Source: Roseibium porphyridii
GTDB lineage: Bacteria; Pseudomonadota; Alphaproteobacteria; Rhizobiales; Stappiaceae
DNA length: 64,000 nt
Assembly (NCBI RefSeq): GCF_026191725.2
Contig: NZ_CP120863.1
Location: forward strand, 4,134,001 to 4,198,000
Direction: 5' to 3'
This document shows, piece after piece, positions 27,959-37,448 of this stretch. A program made the translations under genes and the position numbers. The notes below the pieces were generated by a model. That model made no database searches and was not told the origin of the DNA. It saw only the letters and a list, made by a program, of their open reading frames with translations. The first letter of the stretch is position 1. Each line of letters opens with the position of its first letter.

Positions 27959-28000
27959 GATCAACTCCACTGTTTCGGGTTTCGTTTTTGGATACGCCGC

Positions 28001-29167
28001 TTATCGGTGGGCGCTTGTGCTCAGGGCCGCTTCGAAGTCAGCCCAAAGATCATCGGGGTCTTCCAACCCCAGGCTCAGACGAACAATCCGGTCGGAGACG
28101 CCAAAGCGTTGCATTGAATTTTGTTCGCCCGCCTGTTCGAGGGCGATTTTTGTCGGCAGGACCAAGCTCTCAAACCCGCCCCAGCTCACGCCAAGACGAA
28201 ACAGGTTCAAGGTGTCTGCGAATGCGGGAATGTCCACGGCACCATCGAGTTCCACCGACATCAGGCCAGAGCGACCGGTCAGTCCTGGAACAACATTCGG
28301 GCCGGGCGAAAGCACTCTTTTCACAAGCGGGTGCGCAGACAGCTTGTCAACGAATTGATTTGCGGTGGCCTGGTGTTGATGCATCCGCGCTGTCAGCGTT
28401 CTTAGTCCGCGCGTGAGCAAGAAGGCCTCAAATGGCGCCAGTTTGCCACCCAACAGCGCGAGCGACAGCTCACGGATCTGGTCAATCAGGTCCTGCCTTG
28501 CAACCACGACACCCGCGACCGTATCTGAGTGGCCTGAAAGATATTTCGAAGCGGAGTGCAATACGATGTCGATGCCGAGCGTCAACGGCTGCTGGAAAAG
28601 CGGTGTTGCCCAGGAATTATCGATCATCGTGAGCGTTTGATGACGTTTGGCATGGGCAGCGACGGCCGGAAGATCCATTGCCTCAAAAACAACTGTGTTC
28701 GGGCTTTCCAGATAGGCAAGACGCGCACCTGCAAGCAGATTTTCATCCGTCTCGAATGCCTCTACAGAATGATAGGTCACCTCAACGCCGAACGGGCGGA
28801 GCAGCTTTTCGAAGAACCGGTAAGCATCCGGATAGACATGCTCAACACAGGCGATCCGGTCGCCGGGCTTCACAAATGCGATGACGGCAGAAGAAATCGC
28901 AGCCATACCGGAAGCAAAGGCAACCGCTGCCTCCCCTTCTTCTGCCTTGGCGATCAGGTTTTCGAATGCAGAGACCGTGGGGTTCTGGACACGGGTGTAA
29001 AGCGGATCATCGGACCGCCCCGCCATCCGCTCCGCGAAAGCATGGTAGTTGTCAAATGTGAATAGTGATGTCTGCATGATTGGCGGCGTTACAGCCCCAC
29101 CAAAATCGGTTGCAGCGGCAGCAAGTAGCGTCTGAATGGAATAATTTCCGGGCACAGAGTCAGCCAT
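28001..29167 (-). CDS. Trans-sulfuration family PLP-dependent enzyme (Cys/Met metabolism)
   Basis: 388-residue fold-type I PLP enzyme. Lys208 in SASKYLSGHSD binds PLP, Asp183 lies in DNSWATPL, and LYTRVQNPT supplies the phosphate-binding Tyr/Arg. The position of the methionine gamma-lyase Cys (YGC) is occupied by YPD, so it is not a second methionine lyase; a cystathionine beta/gamma-lyase or a lyase or synthase for another thioether is likely. It overlaps the GntR gene by 8 bp and is followed by a CUT1 ABC importer, so it probably acts on the imported compound. Confidence 0.85.
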   Translation of the reverse strand: MADSVPGNYSIQTLLAAAATDFGGAVTPPIMQTSLFTFDNYHAFAERMAGRSDDPLYTRVQNPTVSAFENLIAKAEEGEAAVAFASGMAAISSAVIAFVKPGDRIACVEHVYPDAYRFFEKLLRPFGVEVTYHSVEAFETDENLLAGARLAYLESPNTVVFEAMDLPAVAAHAKRHQTLTMIDNSWATPLFQQPLTLGIDIVLHSASKYLSGHSDTVAGVVVARQDLIDQIRELSLALLGGKLAPFEAFLLTRGLRTLTARMHQHQATANQFVDKLSAHPLVKRVLSPGPNVVPGLTGRSGLMSVELDGAVDIPAFADTLNLFRLGVSWGGFESLVLPTKIALEQAGEQNSMQRFGVSDRIVRLSLGLEDPDDLWADFEAALSTSAHR

Positions 29168-29915
29168 CGTGTTCCTCGGAAAAATTTTGAGTTGCAGTAC
29201 ACACCATATCGATGATGGTCGCTGTCAGTTCTGCCGCCCTATCCTCATCTCCGGCAATGATCGCGTCGGCAAGCGGACGGTGAAGTGGAATGGTCTCCTG
29301 GCCCAGATGAGGCGTCCCAAATGGCGTTTCGTAAATGTCGTGAAAGGCTTTCTGGATCTGCTCGATAAACTGCTTGAAGAGCGGATTTCCAGTCGCCTCG
29401 TGAATGGCATTGTGAAATCGGCTGTCGGCGGGCCGCCAGTCTTCGCCGACTTCGTAAATTGCCATCAGCTCCGCTGCCCGCGCGCTGATGATCCGACGCT
29501 GCTCGGGCGTTGCAAGCCGGGTCGCGATTCTCACAGCCTCTATCTCGAGTGGACGACGCACCTGCTGCATTCGCAAGAGGCTTTCGGCTTCGTGCTTGAT
29601 CGTCAGGGCAACCCGTAGCGTGTTTCTGGATATCTCGGAGATCAGGCGGGTGCCGGCCCCTTTGTTCCGGCTGACGACCCCCATGCTTTCCCAGGTCTTC
29701 AAGGTTTCGCGGATGGTCGAGCGACCAAAACCAAGTCTTCGAACCAACTCAAGCTCGGGAGGCAGCCTGTCTCCAACCTGCAGCCCTTCGTCTTCGATCA
29801 ATCTGATGAGAGCTCTGGGCACATCACGAGGACCGTCTTCTCGGTCTGCGTCGATATCAGCGTGCACTTTCTTTGGGTCTGCCGACATGAGTCGATGCTG
29901 CCTTTTCTCGTTCAT
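29160..29915 (-). CDS. GntR family transcriptional regulator, FadR/FCD subgroup
   Basis: About 251 residues; winged helix (DVPRALIRLIEDEGLQVGDRLPPE...STIRETLKTWE) and a C-terminal FCD effector domain with conserved metal-binding His residues (FHNAIHEATGN). The first gene of the operon; its own promoter carries four operator-like sites at exact 21-bp spacing (29933-30008). The start is uncertain: ATG 29915 or ATG 29888, neither with a strong ribosome-binding site. Confidence 0.88.
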   Translation of the reverse strand: MNEKRQHRLMSADPKKVHADIDADREDGPRDVPRALIRLIEDEGLQVGDRLPPELELVRRLGFGRSTIRETLKTWESMGVVSRNKGAGTRLISEISRNTLRVALTIKHEAESLLRMQQVRRPLEIEAVRIATRLATPEQRRIISARAAELMAIYEVGEDWRPADSRFHNAIHEATGNPLFKQFIEQIQKAFHDIYETPFGTPHLGQETIPLHRPLADAIIAGDEDRAAELTATIIDMVCTATQNFSEEHDG

Positions 29916-29932
29916 TGATAAGCAAAGCAACT

Positions 29933-30008
29933 TTGTCAGACATAATACGAACTATGTCTGACATTGCAAATTCTTTGTCTGACATAGTTTAAATTTTGTC
30001 GGACAAAG
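29933..30008. promoter_or_regulatory. Four phased GntR operator sites
   Basis: Four copies of a 13-bp near-palindrome with core GTC-N-GAC: TTTGTCAGACATA (29933-29945), TATGTCTGACATT (29954-29966), TTTGTCTGACATA (29975-29987) and TTTGTCGGACAAA (29996-30008, perfect). Centres at 29939, 29960, 29981 and 30002 are exactly 21 bp apart. GTC-N-GAC fits FadR-subgroup GntR sites. The array sits 18 bp upstream of the gntR start and covers the place where its promoter must be. Confidence 0.85.
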
Positions 30009-30216
30009 AATTCTTGCCTAGCGAATGAACGGCAGAAAACCGGCCTTTTGCCATCAAAATGGCTGAAGCAAAAACAAGTCGGGTATTTATGAAATACAAT
30101 GAAGCTTGCGCAGAATCGTTCATCGCCGGACCGAATGGCACCAGCGCATTCATGCGCAGACTCGATTGGATCAAAGTGTTGGTGGAAGACCTGAGGCCAG
30201 GTACAGGACCGTCAAA

Positions 30217-30957
30217 TCAGATACAGCGCCCCCCATCGACCTCCATAGCGACACCCGTAACCATGCCGGCCTCATCCGAACATAGGAAACACGCAGCGTT
30301 GCCCATGTCCTCCGGCGTCGAGAAGCGGCCAATTGGAATGGTCGACAGGAACTTGGCGCGAATTTCAGGGGTGTCCTCGCCCATGAAACTTTTCAGGAGC
30401 GGTGTTTCCCCGGCAACCGGACAAATCGCGTTGACCCTCACCCCGGCGGGAGCCAGTTCCACGGCCATTGTCTTGGTTGCTGTAATCATCCAGCCCTTGG
30501 AGGCATTGTACCAATTGAGCTTCGGGCGCGGGCTCAAACCCGCGGTCGAAGCCACATTCAAGATAGCGCCCTTACCGGCTGCGGTCATGACGGGAACCAG
30601 GTGCCGGGCTGTCAGATAAACCGACTTGCAATTGACGGCCAACACCTTGTCAAACTCGTCCTCCGTCACATCCTGCATTGGCTTTGGAAGATGGGTAATG
30701 CCAGCATTGTTGACCAGGATATCGACCCGCCCGAGGTTGGCCAGCGCGGTTTCGGCAAGCGATTGAACGCTTTCGTTGCTCGCGACATCGACCTTGACTG
30801 CCTGACCACCGGTTTCTTTTGCGACATCCTGCGCGAGATCCAAGTTCAGATCTGCAATCAGAACACTGGCACCTTCGGCCGCAAATTTACGCACAATTCC
30901 GGCTCCAAAGCCTGAGGCACCGCCCGTTACGATTGCCGTTTTTCCCTGAAGTCTCAT
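30217..30957 (-). CDS. Short-chain dehydrogenase/reductase (SDR)
   Basis: 246-residue NAD(P)-dependent oxidoreductase of the classical SDR type: TGGASGFGAG cofactor loop at 12-21, NNAG near 85-90, catalytic Ser in NVASTAG, and YNASK with the Tyr/Lys pair. An acidic residue after the second strand (IADLN) favours NAD. Last gene of the long operon beginning with the M20 gene at 38.7 kb; 41 bp separate it from the aldehyde dehydrogenase. Likely oxidises a hydroxy intermediate. Confidence 0.9.
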   Translation of the reverse strand: MRLQGKTAIVTGGASGFGAGIVRKFAAEGASVLIADLNLDLAQDVAKETGGQAVKVDVASNESVQSLAETALANLGRVDILVNNAGITHLPKPMQDVTEDEFDKVLAVNCKSVYLTARHLVPVMTAAGKGAILNVASTAGLSPRPKLNWYNASKGWMITATKTMAVELAPAGVRVNAICPVAGETPLLKSFMGEDTPEIRAKFLSTIPIGRFSTPEDMGNAACFLCSDEAGMVTGVAMEVDGGRCI

Positions 30958-30998
30958 ATGCGCGTTTCCTTCAAATTCGATGTCTCGCCTGGCATGGC

Positions 30999-32453
30999 TC
31001 AGCCATGGTAGGCAGCGACGGTTTTGAGCGACGTGAAGCCATAAAGGGCTTCAAATCCCTTTTCCCGGCCATGGCCGGACTTGCCCATTCCCCCGAACGG
31101 AAGTTCAACACCTCCACCCGCTCCGTAGTTGTTGATGAACACCTGGCCTGTCCGAATTTTCTTAGCCATGCGCATCTGTCGCGCACCGTCGCGTGTCCAG
31201 ATACTGGCGACCAGGCCATAGTCAGTGCCGTTGGCAATCGCAGTCGCTTCATCTTCGGTGTCGAAGGGAATGATCACCTGGACAGGACCAAAGATTTCGT
31301 CCCGTGCCAAGACGTGAGAGGGATCGACCCCTGCAAAGAGCGTCGGCTTGACGTAATTGCCCTCGCCAGGTGCGTCCAGAAACCGTCCCTCTGCGACCTT
31401 CTCCAGATCGGCACCACGATCCAGGAAACTTGAGACGATGCCCTGTTGTTTTGCTGAAATGAGAGGACCGACATCAAGGTCCGCCAATGCCGGTCCCACT
31501 TTCAAGGCACGGTACTTTTCAGCCATGCGCTCAGCGACTTCAGCCAAACGGGATCTTTGCACCAGGATGCGCGACGATGCTGAACAGGTCTGTCCGGCGT
31601 TCTGGATCCCCGCATTCACAAGAAATGGCAGGGCAGCCTCAAGATCCCCGTCTTCGAAGAAGATCTGGGGCGACTTGCCGCCAAGCTCCAACGTCACGGG
31701 AACGACATTTCTTGCGGCAGCCATCTGGACTTGAACACCCGTTGCCACGGATCCTGTAAAACTGATGTGCTGAACATTCGGGTGGGCTGTGAGCGCAGCT
31801 CCGGCCTCAGACCCAAGACCTGGCACCACATTCAACGCCCCCTCCGGAAGACCAGCTTCCCTTGCAAGATCGGCAAAAGCCAGCGCAGTGAGACAGGCAT
31901 CCTCCGCCGGTTTCAGGACGCAGGCATTTCCAACTGCCAGGGCTGCGCCAACCGACCGTCCTATGATCTGCATGGGATAATTCCACGGCACGATGTGGCC
32001 CGTAACCCCAAAAGGCTCACGCAAGGTGTAGACTGTATAACCTTCCAGATAGGGGATGGTCTCGCCGTGGAGCTTGTCGGCGGCGCCGCCGTAAAACTCA
32101 AGATAGCGGACGAGAGCGACCGCATCATTGCGCGCCTGTTTGAGCGGTTTTCCGACGTCCAGTGCCTCAATGCGAGCCAGATCCTCGATGCGATCCTCTA
32201 CCAGTTTGCCGAGGCGAAACAGAAACCGGCCACGTTCGGCAGCCGTTGTTCTTCCCCAATCGCCTTTGCGCGCTTCATGAGCTGCCGCAACTGCTGCATC
32301 GATGTCAGAAGCCCTTCCTCGAGCGATCGCCCCTATCCGTTCACCATTTGACGGGTTCATGAGCGGGAGGCTGTCGCCACTCGCACAGGAGATCCATTTT
32401 CCGGCGATCAAGCACTTTTCAGGGTCAAACCAGAGATTCAGGTTTTCAGTCAT
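30999..32453 (-). CDS. NAD-dependent aldehyde dehydrogenase family protein
   Basis: 484-residue ALDH. Catalytic Cys in NAGQTCSASSR, general-base Glu in LELGGKSPQ, and FTGSVATG in the cofactor site. Of the two adjacent ATG codons (32456, 32453) the second is better spaced from AGGAGG. It resembles betaine-/aminoaldehyde-type ALDHs in its overall layout, but the substrate is not clear. It lies between the ABC ATPase and the SDR in the same operon, so it probably oxidises an aldehyde released from the imported compound. Confidence 0.92.
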   Translation of the reverse strand: MTENLNLWFDPEKCLIAGKWISCASGDSLPLMNPSNGERIGAIARGRASDIDAAVAAAHEARKGDWGRTTAAERGRFLFRLGKLVEDRIEDLARIEALDVGKPLKQARNDAVALVRYLEFYGGAADKLHGETIPYLEGYTVYTLREPFGVTGHIVPWNYPMQIIGRSVGAALAVGNACVLKPAEDACLTALAFADLAREAGLPEGALNVVPGLGSEAGAALTAHPNVQHISFTGSVATGVQVQMAAARNVVPVTLELGGKSPQIFFEDGDLEAALPFLVNAGIQNAGQTCSASSRILVQRSRLAEVAERMAEKYRALKVGPALADLDVGPLISAKQQGIVSSFLDRGADLEKVAEGRFLDAPGEGNYVKPTLFAGVDPSHVLARDEIFGPVQVIIPFDTEDEATAIANGTDYGLVASIWTRDGARQMRMAKKIRTGQVFINNYGAGGGVELPFGGMGKSGHGREKGFEALYGFTSLKTVAAYHG

Positions 32454-32462
32454 CATTCCTCC

Positions 32463-34052
32463 TCACACGGCACCGACCGGCAGAACCGGCGCCGCGGCGA
32501 CAAGCTGTTTCGTATAGTCGTGACTTGGATGATCGAAGACCGCATCTGTCGGCCCGTCCTCAACGATCTCTCCCGATTTCATCACCAGCACCCGATCGGT
32601 AATGGAGCGTACGACGCTCAAGTCATGAGAGATGAAGAGATAAGTCAGATTGAACCGATCCCCGAGATCAGCAAGAAGGTCGAGCACCTGGGCACGCACC
32701 GAAACGTCCAGGGCGGACACCGCTTCATCCAGGATGATCAGGTCTGGTTTGATGATCAAGGCTCGTGCGATCGCAATGCGTTGGCGCTGACCACCACTGA
32801 ACTCGTGAATGTACTTGTGCCGGTCTTTTGCGCCCAGACCAACGCTCTCCAGTGCTTCAACGACAGCGTCTTCTCGTTCCTGCCCGCGAAGAGGTGTCTG
32901 AAGCAGGTGAAACGGCTCACTGACCAGCTTCTCAACGCGCCAACGCGGATTGAAACTTCCGTATGGATCCTGAAAAACCACCTGCATTCGCCGCCGCACA
33001 TCCTTGTTGGCGTGGTGGTGGGTGTAGACCGGCTGACCGTCAAAAAGAATCTCGCCACCCTGCACTTCTTCCAGTCCGAGAATGGCTCTGGTCAGCGTCG
33101 ATTTTCCGCAACCGGATTCGCCGACAAGACCCAGGCTTTCACCGCGCTGTATTTCGAAGCTCACGTTATTGACGGCCCGAAAATGCGTTGTTGCTCCCCA
33201 CCAGCCGTGAACATGTTGCTGATAGTCTCGCACGACATTGCGAACCTGGAGCAGCGAGGTCTCGTGTTTCTCCCCAACCCGGTCCGGCACGTGGCTTGAA
33301 GCTTCCAGCAGCGCTCTTGAATAGGGATGCTGCATGGCACCGAAAAGCGCTTGAGCGGGACCGCTCTCCACCACGTCGCCCTGCTGCATGATCACCAGGT
33401 CATCAGCAAGGTCGGCAACGACTGCCAGATCGTGACTGATCAGCATCAGACCCATGTTGTCTTCCGCTACCAGGCGCTTCAACAAATCCAGGATCTGCGC
33501 CTGTGTCGTCACGTCGAGCGCCGTTGTCGGTTCGTCGGCAATCAGCAGCTTTGGTTTCAGCGCAATTGCCATGGCAATCACCACACGTTGGCGCTGACCA
33601 CCGGAGAGTTCATGTGGGTAGCGCGACAGCGGAAACTTTTCTTGCGGCAACTCTGCTCGTTGCAAAGCTTCTGCCGCACGCTTCGTCGCTTCCGCTTTCG
33701 ATACGTTCTCATGCACCAATATCGTTTCAGCGACTTGTGCGCCGATGGTCTGCAATGGATTGAGAGCGGTCATCGGTTCCTGAAACACCATGCCAACGTC
33801 CCGGCCTCTGATGCCGCAAAGTTTCGGTTCGCTGCAGGTAAGGATATCCGTGCCGCTCAGCCTGATGCTTCCGGTGCACTCAGTCCCGTTGGGCAAGAGC
33901 TGCAACACACTGAAAGCGGTGATCGACTTGCCGGATCCGCTCTCACCGATCACGCCCAGAATACGCCCGGGGTCGACGTTAAGCGACACGTCCTTGAGGA
34001 TGGGTGTGCCATGGATCGTCAGCGAAAGGCGATCGATCTTGAGAAGGGTCAC
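32463..34052 (-). CDS. Oligopeptide-type ABC transporter ATPase, fused DppD-DppF
   Basis: 529 residues with two complete ATPase domains: Walker A GESGSGKS near 36-43 and GESGCGKS near 318, signatures LSGGQRQR and FSGGQRQR, Walker B LLIADEP and LIILDEA. Such a fusion of DppD and DppF halves is frequent in alphaproteobacteria. The start overlaps the DppC stop by 4 bp. Confidence 0.93.
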   Translation of the reverse strand: MTLLKIDRLSLTIHGTPILKDVSLNVDPGRILGVIGESGSGKSITAFSVLQLLPNGTECTGSIRLSGTDILTCSEPKLCGIRGRDVGMVFQEPMTALNPLQTIGAQVAETILVHENVSKAEATKRAAEALQRAELPQEKFPLSRYPHELSGGQRQRVVIAMAIALKPKLLIADEPTTALDVTTQAQILDLLKRLVAEDNMGLMLISHDLAVVADLADDLVIMQQGDVVESGPAQALFGAMQHPYSRALLEASSHVPDRVGEKHETSLLQVRNVVRDYQQHVHGWWGATTHFRAVNNVSFEIQRGESLGLVGESGCGKSTLTRAILGLEEVQGGEILFDGQPVYTHHHANKDVRRRMQVVFQDPYGSFNPRWRVEKLVSEPFHLLQTPLRGQEREDAVVEALESVGLGAKDRHKYIHEFSGGQRQRIAIARALIIKPDLIILDEAVSALDVSVRAQVLDLLADLGDRFNLTYLFISHDLSVVRSITDRVLVMKSGEIVEDGPTDAVFDHPSHDYTKQLVAAAPVLPVGAV

Positions 34053-34879
34053 GTTCTTGCCCTCCTCAGTTTGGGGTCGAGAAGATCGCGCAGACCGTCA
34101 CCCAGAAGATTCAGTCCAAGAACAGTCAGGAGAATGGCCAGTCCGGGAAACAGAGCCAGATGCGGCGCAAAGGAAATCATTGTCTGGCTGTCTGCCAGCA
34201 TACGGCCCCAGCTGGCGGTAGGCGGTTGAGCACCGAGGCCAACATAGCTGAGACCGGCTTCAGCAAGGATTCCCAGCGAAAACTGGATGGTACCCTGAAC
34301 AATCAACAGGTTGGCCACGTTTGGCAAGATGTGTTCGATGGAGATGCGCGCCTGTCCCTTGCCTGCAACCCTGGCTGCCAGAATGTATTCCCGGCTCCAC
34401 AGCGTGAGCGCTGCGCCGCGCGTCAGCCGAGCGAAAACCGGGATATTGAAGATACCGATTGCGATGATCGCATTCAGCGCCGATGCCCCGAATACAGCAG
34501 TAATCATCACGGCGATCAGAAGGCTTGGAAACGCAAAGACGAGATCATTCATCCGCATGATGACCTCATCCAGCAACCCGCCCTTCCGTGCAGCTGCTGC
34601 CAGGCCCAGTGGAACACCGGCAATCATGCCGATGCCGACAGCCACTAATGCAACGGCAATCGACGTTCTTGCCCCCACCATGATCATGCTGAGGATGTCG
34701 CGTCCGAACTGGTCGGTACCGAGGGGATGGGCAAGGCTCGGGGTCTTTAATTTCTCGGCAATATTCAGAATGGTCGTGTCGTATGGAACCCAGGCCAAGC
34801 TGATGAGGGCTGCAGCTGCAAAGACAGTTGTCAGAATGATCCCCGGTAAAAACGAACGATTGTGGAACAGAAGGCTCAT
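34049..34879 (-). CDS. Oligopeptide-type ABC transporter permease, DppC type
   Basis: 276 residues, about six membrane helices; GTDQFGRDILSMIMVGARTS and the LPNVANLLIVQGTIQFSLGILAEAGLSYVGLG stretch are typical of DppC/OppC. The gene directly abuts the DppB gene. Confidence 0.93.
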   Translation of the reverse strand: MSLLFHNRSFLPGIILTTVFAAAALISLAWVPYDTTILNIAEKLKTPSLAHPLGTDQFGRDILSMIMVGARTSIAVALVAVGIGMIAGVPLGLAAAARKGGLLDEVIMRMNDLVFAFPSLLIAVMITAVFGASALNAIIAIGIFNIPVFARLTRGAALTLWSREYILAARVAGKGQARISIEHILPNVANLLIVQGTIQFSLGILAEAGLSYVGLGAQPPTASWGRMLADSQTMISFAPHLALFPGLAILLTVLGLNLLGDGLRDLLDPKLRRART

Positions 34880-35827
34880 TCAGCGACGCCTCCGCAACCG
34901 TGGATCAACAAGCGCGTAGGCAAGATCCACGGCGAAATTCACAACAATCACCGCAAAGACGAGCAGCATCACAACGCTTTCGACCACGATCAGATCGCGC
35001 GCGCTGATCGCCTGAAAAACAAGACGCCCTAGGCCTGGCAGATAAAAGACATTCTCGATAATGATCGCGCCTGCCAGCAAGAACGAGAACTGTAGGCCCA
35101 TGATGGTCAGGACTGGGATGAGCGCGTTGCGCAGCGCGTGCCGCCACATCGCCTGGGCACGGGTCAGCCCCTTTGCGCGAGCTGTCCGGATGAAGTCTTC
35201 ACTCAATGTGTCCAGCAAGCTGGATCGCATGACACGGGTCAGGATGCTTGCCTGAGGAAGCGCGAGGGCAATTGCCGGCAATGTCAGCGATTTCATCCCG
35301 GCAAGAAACCCTGCATCCCAGCCGGCAAAACCACCGGCGGAGAACCAGCGCAAATTGATGGCAAAAACCAGAACCATCAGCATTGCGAACCAGAAATTGG
35401 GTATTGCCACGCCAAGCTGGGTCGCCCCCATGACGCCGGTATCGACAAAGGAACCTCGGCGCGATGCCGCCCAGATACCGGCGGGGAAAGCAATCAGCGT
35501 ACTCAAGGTCAGTGCGTAAAGTGCGAGCGGCAGCGAAACCCAGAGCCGGTCTCCGATCATCTCCGCAACAGGCGTTCTATAAGTATAGGAAACGCCAAAA
35601 TCACCCGTCAGGAGACCTCCTGCCCAGGAGAGATAACGTTCCAGGATCGTTCCGTTCAGGCCGAGCTGCTCACGAAGCGCATTCAGCGTATCTTCCTGCG
35701 CGTTCAATCCGAGCATGTATGCAGCCGGATCTCCCGGAACAACTTCCAAAACCAGGAATATGACCACTGACGCCGCAACAAGGCTGAGCGCAAGAGACAG
35801 CAGTCTTTTCAGAAAATACCGCAGCAT
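34880..35827 (-). CDS. Oligopeptide-type ABC transporter permease, DppB type
   Basis: 315 residues beginning MLRYFLKRLLSLALSL, the classical DppB start, with RYLSWAGGLLTGDFGVSY and the EDFIRTARAKGLTRAQAMWRHALRNALIPV coupling loop. ATG 35827 was chosen over a TTG six codons upstream. A strong hairpin separates it from the binding-protein gene. Confidence 0.93.
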   Translation of the reverse strand: MLRYFLKRLLSLALSLVAASVVIFLVLEVVPGDPAAYMLGLNAQEDTLNALREQLGLNGTILERYLSWAGGLLTGDFGVSYTYRTPVAEMIGDRLWVSLPLALYALTLSTLIAFPAGIWAASRRGSFVDTGVMGATQLGVAIPNFWFAMLMVLVFAINLRWFSAGGFAGWDAGFLAGMKSLTLPAIALALPQASILTRVMRSSLLDTLSEDFIRTARAKGLTRAQAMWRHALRNALIPVLTIMGLQFSFLLAGAIIIENVFYLPGLGRLVFQAISARDLIVVESVVMLLVFAVIVVNFAVDLAYALVDPRLRRRR

Positions 35828-35892
35828 GACCCCGTCACACGCCAACCGGCGACATACAGCCGGAGCGATTGCAATAAAGTGAATCTGGAAAC

Positions 35893-35919
35893 GGGCGCTC
35901 GTCGATCATGCGAGCGCCC
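35893..35919 (-). terminator. Hairpin between binding-protein and permease genes
   Basis: GGGCGCTCG, 9-base loop, CGAGCGCCC: a perfect GC-rich 9-bp stem 17 bp after the binding-protein stop (reading on the minus strand). It lacks a U-tract, so partial termination or mRNA protection is likely. Confidence 0.6.
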
Positions 35920-35935
35920 GCGATGCGAGGTCAGA

Positions 35936-37420
35936 TCAGTCTTCCCAGTAGACCGCTGTCAGGTCGGTCGCTTGCGTGGGTTGGTTTTTCCATAGGCCCT
36001 TGATCTTGGCATTGGCAACCGTCGGGAACGCAAGCTGAAAGAGGTATCCGTTGACATAGTCTTCGGAGATCATTTTCTGCGCTTCCTTCAAAAGCTCAGA
36101 GCGTTTTTCCGGATCATTTTCAACGGTCAGTTTCTCAAACAGTTCCTTGAAGGCAGGACTGTCGTAGTTGAAGTAGTAATCCGGGCGGGCATAGATACCG
36201 ATATCCATCGGCTCGGTGTGACTGACGATGGTCAGACCGAAATCCTTTCCCTTGAACACCTGTTCCAGCCACTGAGCCCATTCCAGATTGCTGATTTCGG
36301 TTTCAATACCGACCGCGCGCAATTGAGATGCGATGATCTCGCCGCCCCGGCGGGCATAGGAAGGTGGCGGCAGCTTGAGCGTGGTGGAGAAGCCATCGGC
36401 GAACCCGGCTTCCGCCAGAAGCTCTTTCGACAACTCCGGATCGTACATACTCAGGCCCGTCAGATCGACATAGTCCGGGTTATGTGGCGCGAAGTGTGTA
36501 CCGATTGGCGTTCCGTAACCGAACATCGCGCCATCAATGATCGCCTGCCGGTCGATTGCATGCGCAATGGCTTTGCGAACCTTGGGATTGTCTAGCGGTG
36601 GCTGCTTGTTGTTGGTCGACAAGATGGTTTCACCTTCCGTCGAACCCACCAGCACCTGAAACCGTGGATCGGCTTCGAATTGCGGCAGATTTTCAGGCGC
36701 TGGAAACCCCACAAACGCATTCACGTCTTCCGCCATGACAGCAGCGAAAGCTGCTGTCGGGTCCGAAATGAACTTGAAGGTAACGTTGTCCAGCTTGGCG
36801 GGCGTTCCCCAATAGTCCGCGTTTTTTTCCAAGTCGATCCTGTCACCCTGGACCCAATTGGAAAATTTGAAGGCACCGGTTCCGATCGGGGTGGACTTGA
36901 TATCGGCAATGCTTTCAGGCGCAACGATAACTGCGTCGCCCCATGCCAAATTGAACAGCAAACTCCCGTTCGGTTCCTTCAGCGTGACCTTGACCGTGGT
37001 CGGGTCGATAGCCTCGACACTTTCAATGCCGGCGAAAAGAGCTTTTTGAGCATTTGCGCTGTCTTCACCACGTGCACGGTCCAGGCTGAATTTGACATCC
37101 TCGGCGGTCAAGTCGGACCCGTCATGGAACTTCACGCCCTCATGAAGTCTGAACGTATAGGTCTTTCCGTCTTCGGAGATGCTCCAGCTTTCCGCCAGCC
37201 CCGGGTTGACCGAACCGTCGGGTCCGAACCGCGTGAGCCCCTCGAAGACATTGGAATAAAGAACGGAATCGATTGCTCCGGCAGCGGCACTGGTCGGGTC
37301 CAGATGCGGCGGTTCCAATTGCATGGCAACGACAATGTCGCTCTTGGCATGAGCCATGGAAATTCCCGCAGCCAATGCCAGAACGCTGATCAGTCCACTC
37401 CCTAACTTCGTCAAACGCAT
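35936..37420 (-). CDS. ABC transporter substrate-binding protein, family 5 (DppA/OppA type)
   Basis: Periplasmic receptor of 494 residues; signal peptide ending SMAHA near residue 25, then IVVAMQLEPPHLDPTSAAAG and WSISEDGKTYTFRLHEGVKFHDGS, hallmarks of family 5. ATG 37420 has GGGGAG upstream. Family members bind peptides, but also nickel, opines, glutathione and other amides. The amidohydrolase gene lies 28 bp upstream in the same operon, pointing to an amide or acyl-amino substrate. Confidence 0.93.
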   Translation of the reverse strand: MRLTKLGSGLISVLALAAGISMAHAKSDIVVAMQLEPPHLDPTSAAAGAIDSVLYSNVFEGLTRFGPDGSVNPGLAESWSISEDGKTYTFRLHEGVKFHDGSDLTAEDVKFSLDRARGEDSANAQKALFAGIESVEAIDPTTVKVTLKEPNGSLLFNLAWGDAVIVAPESIADIKSTPIGTGAFKFSNWVQGDRIDLEKNADYWGTPAKLDNVTFKFISDPTAAFAAVMAEDVNAFVGFPAPENLPQFEADPRFQVLVGSTEGETILSTNNKQPPLDNPKVRKAIAHAIDRQAIIDGAMFGYGTPIGTHFAPHNPDYVDLTGLSMYDPELSKELLAEAGFADGFSTTLKLPPPSYARRGGEIIASQLRAVGIETEISNLEWAQWLEQVFKGKDFGLTIVSHTEPMDIGIYARPDYYFNYDSPAFKELFEKLTVENDPEKRSELLKEAQKMISEDYVNGYLFQLAFPTVANAKIKGLWKNQPTQATDLTAVYWED

Positions 37421-37448
37421 AGCTCTCCCCTTTGTCGGTGCCGCGACG

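Noticed and set aside
28001..29167. Second methionine gamma-lyase
   Set aside because: The active-site Cys in the YGC motif is replaced (YPD) and overall similarity to MdeA is clearly lower than for the 22087-23289 gene.
29989..30174. 61-codon minus-strand frame between the SDR gene and the gntR gene
   Set aside because: It overlaps two of the phased operator sites and has no ribosome-binding site or domain.
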